DNA from: Verrucomicrobiales bacterium
GTDB taxonomy: Bacteria > Verrucomicrobiota > Verrucomicrobiia > Limisphaerales > JAFMIX01
Assembly (NCBI GenBank): GCA_017853785.1
Contig: JAFMIX010000021.1
Coordinates: 1-15,325 of the forward strand
Direction: 5' to 3'
Length of the DNA stretch: 15,325 nt
Both the position numbers and the translations under genes were made by a program. This document shows positions 6,272 through 13,224 of this stretch, one piece after another (positions within the stretch are counted from its first letter, which is position 1; each line of letters opens with the position of its first letter). The notes under the pieces are model-generated. The model was not told the origin of the DNA. It worked only from the letters and a program-made list of their open reading frames with translations, and made no database searches.

Positions 6272-8440
6272 ATGGATCCGCTGAAAAACTCCGCCGCCGA
6301 GACCGACGTTAAACTGCATTTCCTTGATTACTGGCGGATCATCCGCATCCGCAAGACCATCATCCTCACCGTCTTTTTGCTCGTCGTGTTCACCACCGTT
6401 TTCGTGACGATGTTCCTGCAACGGCAGTATTGCGGCAATGCCCGCATCCGTATCCAGGAAGACCGCACCGGCACCGTCTTCACCGAAAACCAAAACGGCT
6501 TCATCTACAATCCGTATTTCATGGAAACGGAAATGAAGGTGATGAAATCCCAAGCCGTGCTCGACAAAGTCATCGAGAGCCAGGGACTGAATGCCGCGTG
6601 GGGTCAGAAATACGCCAACGGCCAAACGCTCACCACCGCGGAAACCCGCACCATCCTTGAAAAACTCCTCGACCTCCGTCCCGTCCGCAACACCGCCCTG
6701 ATCGACATTTTCTTTTACAGCGAAGATCCGAACGAAGCCGCCCGCATCGCGAACGAAGTCGCCAACGTCTATCGCGACTACCGCCTCAAGCAGCAGACCG
6801 ACCAGATCATGAGCAACATCACGTCCATGGAAAAGGGCTACAAGGACAAAGGTGAGGAAGTGCGCAAAGCGCAGGAAAAAGTGGACCAATTGCGCAAAAA
6901 CCTTGCCATCTCCGACTTGGACGCCATGAATAGCGCCTCCACTTCCACCTTGGACACGGAAACCCTCCGCCGGCTGGAGTCACAACGCATCGAAGCGGAA
7001 ATCCTGCTCGGCAAAGAACGCTCGCTCCTCAACGACCTGACCAACAAAACCGCCATTGAATTGCGGAACGTCATTCCTACCGCGGCCCCCGACCCCTTGC
7101 TGCACTCCTACTTGGTGGATCTCGGGCAGGCCGAAAACAAACTCAAGTCGTTGCTGAAAGATTTCGGCCCGCAAAGCCCCGAAGTCCAGCGTGTGACCGC
7201 CACCGTGGACGACCTGACCCAGAAGGTGAATGACCGCATCAACGGCATCTTGGTCGGCCTGCGCGCCAAAGTGGATGCCGATCAAGCCGCACTGAACATT
7301 CTGACCGCCGAAGTGAACAAAGCCAAAACCAGCGATACCGAACGCGGTTCCAAGAACCGTCCCTATTACGATGCCAAAGCCAAGCTGGAAGAGCTCCAGA
7401 ACTTCGCCCGCATCATGAAGATGAAGATAGAGACCGAATACGTTTCCTTGAATCTGCCCAAGAGCAAGCTCGTCGAGATCACCGACAAGTGCGACCCCAC
7501 CACTCTCAAACCCGTCAAACCCAACCGCAAACTCAACATCGCCCTCGGCGTCATCGTCGGCCTCATGGTCGGCGTCGGCCTCGCCTTCTTCATTGAATAC
7601 CTCGACACGAGCGTGAAGACCATTGACGATATCGAGCGGGCGCTCCAATCCCCCGTTCTCGGCGTCATCCCCCAGAACGTCGGTCGGCTCATGGACGAAG
7701 GTGCCGAAAGCCCCCACGCCGAAGCCTACCGGGTCCTCCGCACCAACCTCCTCTTCTCCCGCAAAGACGAAAAACTCAACAGCGTCGCCGTCGTCAGCGC
7801 CGGCGCCGGCGAAGGCAAATCCACCACCATCTTCAACCTCGCCACCGTCTTCGCCCAGAGCGGCCAGCGCGTGGTCATCGTGGATTCCGACCTGCGCCGT
7901 CCGTCGCTGCACAAATTCTTCCGCGTCGCCAACAACCTCGGGCTCACCAACTACCTCCTCAAGCAGAACACCCTCGAGGAAGTCATCCAGCCCAGCAGCA
8001 TTCCCACCCTCGATTTCATGGCCAGCGGCAAGCTTCCCAGCAGTTCCATGGGCATCCTCAGTTCCGCCGCGATGAAAAACCTCATCACCGAACTCAAGGC
8101 CCGCTACGACTTTGTCTTCTTCGACTCTCCGCCCATCATGGGTGTCAGCGACGCCTCCATCCTCGCCAGCGAAGTAGACATGACCATCCAGGTCATCCAA
8201 TACCGCCGCTACCCGCAGCCCATGAACATCCGCGCCAAACAGCTCATCGAGAAAGTCGGAGGCCACCTCATGGGCATCGTCCTCAACAACATCAACATGG
8301 CGCAGGACGAAAGCTACTACTACTACAGCGGCTACTACCACGAGTATTACTCCAAGAACGAGGACGAAGCTGAGGCGGGCAAACCCGCCCTGCCCAAGTC
8401 CAAAGCCAGCGCCCGCCGCGCCGACGCACCAAAAGCTTGA
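6272..8440 (+). CDS. Wzc-like polysaccharide co-polymerase with BY-kinase domain
   Basis: The 722-residue inner-membrane protein has the Wzc architecture: an N-terminal Wzz region with a first helix (about 29-49), a long periplasmic part with coiled coil (about 190-370), a second helix (421-442, LNIALGVIVGLMVGVG), then a cytoplasmic bacterial tyrosine kinase. The kinase shows Walker A GAGEGKST (511-518), Walker A' VVIVDSD (534-540) and Walker B FVFFD (614-618, in YDFVFFDSPP). The C-terminus carries eight tyrosines in twelve residues (682-693), the autophosphorylation cluster, and then about 30 further charged, Ala/Lys-rich residues. Wzc proteins control chain length and couple synthesis to export through phosphorylation cycles. 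The start is taken as ATG 6272; an in-frame TTG at 6266 falls inside the terminator T-tract. No Shine-Dalgarno site is visible. The OPX gene follows almost immediately. Confidence 0.93.
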   Translation: MDPLKNSAAETDVKLHFLDYWRIIRIRKTIILTVFLLVVFTTVFVTMFLQRQYCGNARIRIQEDRTGTVFTENQNGFIYNPYFMETEMKVMKSQAVLDKVIESQGLNAAWGQKYANGQTLTTAETRTILEKLLDLRPVRNTALIDIFFYSEDPNEAARIANEVANVYRDYRLKQQTDQIMSNITSMEKGYKDKGEEVRKAQEKVDQLRKNLAISDLDAMNSASTSTLDTETLRRLESQRIEAEILLGKERSLLNDLTNKTAIELRNVIPTAAPDPLLHSYLVDLGQAENKLKSLLKDFGPQSPEVQRVTATVDDLTQKVNDRINGILVGLRAKVDADQAALNILTAEVNKAKTSDTERGSKNRPYYDAKAKLEELQNFARIMKMKIETEYVSLNLPKSKLVEITDKCDPTTLKPVKPNRKLNIALGVIVGLMVGVGLAFFIEYLDTSVKTIDDIERALQSPVLGVIPQNVGRLMDEGAESPHAEAYRVLRTNLLFSRKDEKLNSVAVVSAGAGEGKSTTIFNLATVFAQSGQRVVIVDSDLRRPSLHKFFRVANNLGLTNYLLKQNTLEEVIQPSSIPTLDFMASGKLPSSSMGILSSAAMKNLITELKARYDFVFFDSPPIMGVSDASILASEVDMTIQVIQYRRYPQPMNIRAKQLIEKVGGHLMGIVLNNINMAQDESYYYYSGYYHEYYSKNEDEAEAGKPALPKSKASARRADAPKA

Positions 8441-8466
8441 TTCCCGCTCCGGCGACCGATACCGAT

Positions 8467-9093
8467 ATGCCCGTTATGACCTCATTGCGAAGATACCTTC
8501 ATCCCGGAATCCTCCTGGCGACCCTCCTAGTCACGAGCGGTCTTATCACCGGTTGCGAAACCCTCGACAGCGGGACCACCTCCACCAACAATCCGCCGAG
8601 CCGCCCCCCCACCTCCTCCGACATTCTCAACGTCGGCGACCTCGTCACCGTTGTTTTCTCCGATACGCCCACCCCCACAACGCCATTTGAGGAACGCGTC
8701 AAAGACGACGGCACCATCACGCTGCTGCTGAATCAGACCTTCGAAGTCGCCGGCAAATCCCGCAGCCAACTGGAAAAAGAGATCCGCGCCCGCTACGTCC
8801 CCGACTACTACGTCAACCTCACCGTCACCGTCAAACCGCAGGAGCGCTTTTACTACGTCACCGGTGAAGTCAAGCTGCCCAGCCGCCAGCCCTACCCCGG
8901 CGAAATCACCGTCACCAAAGCCATCGCCACCGCCGGCGGCCTTACCGACTTCGCCAAGAAAAGCAAAGTCCGTCTTACCCGCGCCAACGGCCAGTCCGTC
9001 ATCGTTGATTACGAAGCCGCCCTCGAAGACTCCGCCAAAGACCTCCCCGTCTATCCCGGCGACAAGATCAACGTTCCCCGCAGCATCCTGTAA
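8467..9093 (+). CDS. Short Wza-like polysaccharide export (OPX) lipoprotein
   Basis: The ATG at 8467 gives 208 residues; ATG 8476 (205 residues) or a TTG at 8437 overlapping the wzc stop are alternatives. All forms keep the signal LLATLLVTSGLITGC, whose ITGC lipobox predicts a lipid-modified Cys (residue 30 from 8467). Then come a Poly_export domain (from SDILNVGDLVTVVF through VNLTVTVKPQ) and one SLBB-like domain (from YYVTGEVKLPSRQPYPG to VYPGDKINVP). It ends right after the SLBB domain, far short of the roughly 380 residues of E. coli Wza, and has no C-terminal amphipathic helix for an outer-membrane pore. It likely forms the periplasmic part of an exporter together with Wzc upstream and the separate barrel. 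The gap to the FHA gene is 8 bp, so the genes are co-transcribed. Confidence 0.9.
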   Translation: MPVMTSLRRYLHPGILLATLLVTSGLITGCETLDSGTTSTNNPPSRPPTSSDILNVGDLVTVVFSDTPTPTTPFEERVKDDGTITLLLNQTFEVAGKSRSQLEKEIRARYVPDYYVNLTVTVKPQERFYYVTGEVKLPSRQPYPGEITVTKAIATAGGLTDFAKKSKVRLTRANGQSVIVDYEAALEDSAKDLPVYPGDKINVPRSIL

Positions 9094-9101
9094 CTGCAGC
9101 C

Positions 9102-9491
9102 ATGGTTCAGCTCCAGATCTCCGAAGGCCCGCTCGCGGGCAACCATCAGGAGGTCTGCCATTTCCCCTTCCGCATCGGCCGCGCCGCCGGAGCTGACCTG
9201 CGCCTCGAAGGCGCGGGCGTTTGGGATCAGCACTTGAAATTGGATTTTGACCCCGCCCAAGGCTTCACCCTCAGCACCCTGCCCCCGGCCCTTGCCACCG
9301 TCAACGGCTGGCCCATCGAGGCTGTCATTCTCCGCAACGGTGACATCATCGAATTCGGCTCCCAAAAACTCCGTTTCTGGATCGGTGCGACCAAGCAGTC
9401 CACCCTCCACGTCCCCGAAAATCTTGTTTGGGCCGCCATCTGCGCCGTGACCGTGGCCCAAATCGGCCTTATCCTCTGGCTGCTGAAATAA
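9102..9491 (+). CDS. Tail-anchored FHA-domain protein
   Basis: The 129-residue product has an FHA fold followed by one C-terminal membrane helix. FHA hallmarks are FRIGR (23-27, conserved Gly-Arg), a strand ADLRL, GVWDQHLKL (39-47) with the conserved His44, and VNGW (67-70) followed by LRNGDIIEFG (78-86). At the position where canonical FHA domains carry the phosphate-contacting Ser (S-x-x-H) there is Trp41. Residues 107-128 (LVWAAICAVTVAQIGLILWLL) form a hydrophobic helix at the very C-terminus and no signal peptide is present, so the FHA domain should face the cytoplasm. FHA domains usually bind phosphothreonine peptides. Lying 8 bp after the OPX gene and in one operon with a BY-kinase, it may be a regulator or scaffold of export; its ligand is unknown. 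The stop codon overlaps the purH terminator on the opposite strand. Confidence 0.85.
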   Translation: MVQLQISEGPLAGNHQEVCHFPFRIGRAAGADLRLEGAGVWDQHLKLDFDPAQGFTLSTLPPALATVNGWPIEAVILRNGDIIEFGSQKLRFWIGATKQSTLHVPENLVWAAICAVTVAQIGLILWLLK

Positions 9492-9516
9492 AAAGGCGCA
9501 AGCCGCAGCCTGCGCC
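9486..9516 (-). terminator. Rho-independent terminator of purH
   Basis: Read on the minus strand, GGCGCA (9516-9511) pairs with TGCGCC (9500-9495). Two more base pairs lie inside after one mismatch, closing a 4-nt loop, and the stem is followed by TTTTTATTT (9494-9486). It begins 25 nt after the purH stop. The T-tract overlaps the end of the convergent FHA gene. On the plus strand only a weak T-rich run follows, so termination there is less certain. Confidence 0.75.
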
Positions 9517-9541
9517 AGATTTCTCTGTGGTCCCGGTTAAA

Positions 9542-11092
9542 TCAGTGCCGGAAATGCCGGGCCCCCGTGAACGCCATCGCCATCCCGCGCGCGTCAGCAG
9601 CCGCGATGACCTCCGGGTCCTTCACCGAGCCGCCCGGCTGGATTGCCGCCGTCGCCCCCGCGTCCGCCGCCGCGAGCAGGCCGTCGGGAAACGGGAAAAA
9701 TGCGTCGCTGCAAACCACGCTGCCGACGAGCGGGAGCCTGGCTTCGCCCGCCTTCCACACTGCGATGCGACTGCTGTCCACCCGGCTCATCTGGCCCGCG
9801 CCCGTGCCGAGCGTGCGGCCTTCGCCGACATAAAGAATTGCGTTCGACTTGAGATGCTTCACCACGCGCCAACCGAACAGCATCGCTTTCAATTCCGCTT
9901 CGGACGGCTGCCGTTTCGTGACAATCTTCAAGTCTGCCGCCGTCGTGACTTTCAGGTCACGCTGTTGGAGCAGGAAGGAATCCGCGCCGACGCTGCGCAC
10001 ATCCCACGGCTGCGCGGCCAGCGGCGACTTGGTGATCTGCAGCAGGCGCAGATTTTTCTTTTGCTGCAAAATCGCCAGCGCTTCGGACGTGAAGGCCGGA
10101 GCGACGATGACCTCGCTGAAGATCTCGGCGATGGCCGCCGCGCACGCGCCGTCGAGCGGCTGATTCACGGCGATGATGCCGCCAAACGGCGCCTGCCGGT
10201 CCGTGGCAAACGCCTTGTCCCAGGCTTCACGCAGATTCGCGCCCTGGCCGACGCCGCAGGGGTTCGTGTGCTTCAGAATAGCGAGCGTGGGCGCTTCTTC
10301 GCGGAATTCGGCGATGAGCGCGGTAGCGGCGGTGAGGTCCAGAATGTTGTTGTAGGAAAGCTCCTTGCCGTGCAACTGCGTGAAATACTCGGCGAACTTC
10401 CCGTAGAGTGCCGCGGCCTGGTGCGGATTCTCTCCGTAGCGCAACGGCTGCGCCAGCGGCGCAGAGATCTGGAGCGACGCAGGCAATGCGTTCTTGTCGG
10501 CGGAAAATTCCTGCTGCAAATGTGCGGCGATGGCGGCGTCGTAGGCGGCGGTGCGGGCGTAGACTTTCGCACAGAGCTTGCGGCGGAGTTCGAGCGTGGT
10601 GTTGCCGGATTCAGAAATCTGCTGCGCCACCTCGGCGTAGTCCGCGGGGTCCACAATGACCGTCACGCTTTCATGATTCTTCGCCGCGCTACGGAGCATG
10701 GACGGCCCGCCGATGTCGATGTTCTCGATGGCATCGTGCAGCGCGACGTTCGGCTTGGCGACGGTGGCCTCGAAGGGATAGAGGTTCACGACGACGAGGT
10801 CAATTGGCTTGATGGCATGCTGCTTGACCGCCGACTCATGCTGCGCGTTGCCGCGGATGTAGAGCAAGCCGCCGTGCACGAGCGGGTGAAGCGTCTTCAC
10901 GCGGCCATCCAGCATTTCGGGAAAGCCGGTGTGTTCGGAGATGTCTTTGACGGCAAGGCCGGCATCGCGCAATGCCTTGGCGGTGCCGCCGGTGGAAATC
11001 AATTCCACGCCGGCAGCAGCGAGGGTTTGAGCGAAGGGAACGAGACCGGTTTTATCGGATACGGAGAGCAGGGCGCGTTGAATTTTCGACAT
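9542..11092 (-). CDS. purH: Bifunctional AICAR formyltransferase/IMP cyclohydrolase
   Basis: PurH performs the last two steps of de novo purine synthesis: formylation of AICAR with 10-formyl-tetrahydrofolate and closure to IMP. The start at 11092 gives 516 residues and the family N-terminus MSKIQRALLSVSDKTGL; an upstream in-frame ATG (11140) would add 16 unrelated residues. The cyclohydrolase part shows STGGTAKALRDAG (33-45), DGRVKTLHP (62-70) and IDIGGPSMLRSAAKN (125-139). The formyltransferase part shows RYGENPHQ (218-225) and KHTNPCG (274-280) with the catalytic Lys-His pair. It ends GARHFRH, the usual PurH C-terminus. Length is normal. An intrinsic terminator follows. No PurR-like operator or riboswitch was recognised in the 106-bp gap to the Sel1 gene upstream. 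Confidence 0.97.
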   Translation of the reverse strand: MSKIQRALLSVSDKTGLVPFAQTLAAAGVELISTGGTAKALRDAGLAVKDISEHTGFPEMLDGRVKTLHPLVHGGLLYIRGNAQHESAVKQHAIKPIDLVVVNLYPFEATVAKPNVALHDAIENIDIGGPSMLRSAAKNHESVTVIVDPADYAEVAQQISESGNTTLELRRKLCAKVYARTAAYDAAIAAHLQQEFSADKNALPASLQISAPLAQPLRYGENPHQAAALYGKFAEYFTQLHGKELSYNNILDLTAATALIAEFREEAPTLAILKHTNPCGVGQGANLREAWDKAFATDRQAPFGGIIAVNQPLDGACAAAIAEIFSEVIVAPAFTSEALAILQQKKNLRLLQITKSPLAAQPWDVRSVGADSFLLQQRDLKVTTAADLKIVTKRQPSEAELKAMLFGWRVVKHLKSNAILYVGEGRTLGTGAGQMSRVDSSRIAVWKAGEARLPLVGSVVCSDAFFPFPDGLLAAADAGATAAIQPGGSVKDPEVIAAADARGMAMAFTGARHFRH

Positions 11093-11198
11093 AATGCGGG
11101 GCACAAATTCTCCGGGAGCGCGCGCGGAGTCAATCGGCAAATCCGCAAAAACTGCAACTGCTTAACCGCCCTGCATCGTCACGCCGCAGCGCGACGGA

Positions 11199-11825
11199 TC
11201 AACGCTTGCGCGGGCCGCTGGACAAATCGATCTGGCGCAAGGCCCCCTTATCAGGCGCCGAGGCACTGTAGTGGATGGATTGAGTGAAGCAGTTGGTCGA
11301 TTGCCGGGGATAGTGGGTGAATGGCCGGGAACGATCCGGCGTTTTCGGCTCGGGCTTGCCCGTGAGTCCATCAACGTAACGCAAATTTTGCGGCGGGATT
11401 TTGGCGAGCAACGCTGAGGCCAGACGTTCGCCGGCCTCGACTTCCGTCCGCGTCATGCGGGTGGCAAGACTTTCCCGGGCGTTCACCGCAAGCAGATGCC
11501 CCTGCGCGGCGGCCACGGCAAACCACGCGTAAGCTTGGTTCACGCTTTTGGACACGCCGGCGCCGTGGAAATAATTCAACGCCAGCCGGTATTGAGCCTC
11601 AGCCGAGCCCAATTCGGCGGCTTTGCGGAACCATTGGCTCGCTTCCACCGGCCGCCACTGGCTGGCATATGCGACGCCCAGATTGTATTGCGCCAGCGCG
11701 TCCCCTCGCTCCGCGTCCGCTTTGTAGCGGTTGATCTCCAGAAGATCCGGAGCAGGCTTCGGCGACGTCTGGCAACCAAATGCCAGCAGGACCAACGGCA
11801 AGAAAAGCAAATGCGACAGTTTCAT
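11199..11825 (-). CDS. Sel1-repeat lipoprotein
   Basis: The start at 11825 gives 208 residues beginning MKLSHLLFLPLVLLAFGC, a lipoprotein signal with Cys18 as the lipid-modified residue. Two Sel1-type (TPR-like) repeats follow, about 41-73 (DALAQYNLGVAYASQW..EASQWFRKAAELG) and 74-109 (SAEAQYRLALNYFHGAGV..AYAWFAVAAAQG), then a helical stretch to about 142. Sel1 repeats are protein-interaction scaffolds, so an envelope adaptor role is likely, but no partner is indicated. The last 50 or so residues (from KPEPKTPDRSRPF) have no repeat character and are rich in Ser, Arg and Pro; they may be read-through into non-conserved DNA. A second ATG at 11837 would add four residues before the signal. The gene lies upstream of purH on the same strand, 106 bp away, and diverges from the aldo/keto reductase gene. 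Confidence 0.85.
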   Translation of the reverse strand: MKLSHLLFLPLVLLAFGCQTSPKPAPDLLEINRYKADAERGDALAQYNLGVAYASQWRPVEASQWFRKAAELGSAEAQYRLALNYFHGAGVSKSVNQAYAWFAVAAAQGHLLAVNARESLATRMTRTEVEAGERLASALLAKIPPQNLRYVDGLTGKPEPKTPDRSRPFTHYPRQSTNCFTQSIHYSASAPDKGALRQIDLSSGPRKR

Positions 11826-11900
11826 GGTGCAAAACATTGCGACACCGGCCCTGAAAACGCAACCGTATTTTCTCTCAAAGCCGGCCCGCCCTCATTTCTG

Positions 11901-11928
11901 TTGCGCTAAAAACGGAAGGTGCTAGGTT
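11901..11928 (+). promoter_or_regulatory. Possible promoter of the aldo/keto reductase cluster
   Basis: In the 128-bp divergent gap, TTGCGC (11901-11906) and TAGGTT (11923-11928, preceded by TGC as an extended -10) are 16 bp apart, about 25 bp before the GTG start at 11954. Matches to the sigma-70 consensus are modest, so this is a weak call. Confidence 0.25.
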
Positions 11929-11953
11929 CGTTCTGTCCTAACCAATCAAGCCT

Positions 11954-13207
11954 GTGACACCGCATAATTTCCCGACATCCCGTCGCAACTTTCTCATCAA
12001 ATCCAGCCTGGGCTTGCCCTTGGCGTTCGCCGGTACTTCCGCCGCCTTGGCGCGGGTGGCTGCCCCGCAGCCTGCGGCCGAAAAACCCGCCCCCGCTCCC
12101 TCCAGCACCGGCCCGCTGCCCACGCGTAAGCTCGGTAAATCCGGGCGCGCCGTCAGCATGCTCAATATGGGCGGTATGATGGCGGCCATGAGCCCGCAAT
12201 ATCTCGACACCGCCTGGGCCATGGGCATCCGCTACTTCGACAACGCCGATTGCTATATCGGCGGCAAGTCCGAGAAAATTGTCGGCGAATGGCTCGCCAA
12301 GTATCCCGAACGCCGCAAGGAACTTTTCCTCACCTCCAAAGACCATCCCAAGCATGGCCCGAAGCAACTGCTCGAGATGATCGACCGCCGGCTTGAAGCC
12401 TGCGGCACCGAATACCTCGACGCCTTCTACATCCACGGCATCGGTCCGAAGGGTTACGGCGAAGATTCCCTCAACTGGCCCAAGAGCGACGAATTCAAGC
12501 GCGTCGCCGACCAGCTCAAAAGCTCCGGCAAGGTCAAGATGGTCGGCTTCTCCTGCCACGATGGCCGCCTAAACGACTACCTCGCCGCCGCTGCCGAAGG
12601 CGGGTTCGTGGACATCATCATGCTCCAATACCGTCCGTTCTTCAAAAAAGGCGACGCCTTCGACCAAGCCCTCTCCGCCTGCCATGACAAAGGCATCGCC
12701 CTCGTCGCCATGAAAACCATGCGCAACACCAAGGACCTCCCCGCGCGCCTGCCCGAGTTCGACAAACTCGGCCTCACCACGCACCAAGCCGTCCTCCATG
12801 CCGTCTGGAGCGATCCACGCATCAGTTCCATCTGCAACATGATTGACAACGTCGTCATGATGGAGACCAGCACCGCCGCCGCGCGCAGTTACAAGAAAGC
12901 GCTCACCACCGCACATCGCGAACTGCTTCAACAGACCATCCTCGCGAGCAACCGCCACATGTTCTGCCCCGGTTGCCCTGCGTGCGATTCCTTCGGGGCC
13001 GGCTCTGCGCTCGCGCTCAAGGACATCTCCCGCGCCGTCACCTACTACGAGCAGGACGGCGACCTCTCCGCCCGCGAACTCTATCAATCACTGCCCGCCC
13101 TCGACCGTGACGCCAGCGGCGTGGACCTCGCCACGTTGCGCGATCGCTGCGATTACCACGTGGATTATCCCTCGCTGGTGCAGCGCGCCGAACGCTACTT
13201 TGCTTGA
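11954..13207 (+). CDS. Tat-exported aldo/keto reductase with C-terminal CxxCxxC motif
   Basis: The 417-residue product starts at a GTG and opens with SRRNFLIKSSLGLPLAFAG (9-27), a twin-arginine signal, followed by an Ala/Pro-rich linker to about 56. The aldo/keto reductase barrel begins at LPTRKLGKSGRAVS. The catalytic tetrad is visible: Asp96 and Tyr101 in FDNADCY, Lys129 in TSKD and His161 in YIHG. The C-terminal part carries CPGCPAC (Cys338, Cys341, Cys344), as in the subfamily with a ferredoxin-like tail, but only three cysteines are in this spacing. The Tat signal implies folding with cofactor in the cytoplasm, then export or membrane anchoring. The substrate is unknown. A DUF6599-like gene starts 17 bp downstream after ACGGAG, so the genes form one operon. 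No Shine-Dalgarno site precedes the GTG. Confidence 0.9.
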   Translation: MTPHNFPTSRRNFLIKSSLGLPLAFAGTSAALARVAAPQPAAEKPAPAPSSTGPLPTRKLGKSGRAVSMLNMGGMMAAMSPQYLDTAWAMGIRYFDNADCYIGGKSEKIVGEWLAKYPERRKELFLTSKDHPKHGPKQLLEMIDRRLEACGTEYLDAFYIHGIGPKGYGEDSLNWPKSDEFKRVADQLKSSGKVKMVGFSCHDGRLNDYLAAAAEGGFVDIIMLQYRPFFKKGDAFDQALSACHDKGIALVAMKTMRNTKDLPARLPEFDKLGLTTHQAVLHAVWSDPRISSICNMIDNVVMMETSTAAARSYKKALTTAHRELLQQTILASNRHMFCPGCPACDSFGAGSALALKDISRAVTYYEQDGDLSARELYQSLPALDRDASGVDLATLRDRCDYHVDYPSLVQRAERYFA

Positions 13208-13224
13208 GCCAACGGAGTTTTGTC

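Noticed and set aside
6980..8341. 453-codon open frame on the minus strand
   Set aside because: It is the mirror of wzc (Val/Gly/Asp/Glu-rich) and has no recognisable domain.
11093..11198. Promoter or purine riboswitch before purH
   Set aside because: TTGACT is present on the minus strand, but the hexamer at proper spacing (GAATTT) is a poor -10; no purine aptamer core was found.
9428..11287. 619-codon open frame on the plus strand
   Set aside because: It is antisense to all of purH, which has every family motif; the product is Arg-rich without domains.
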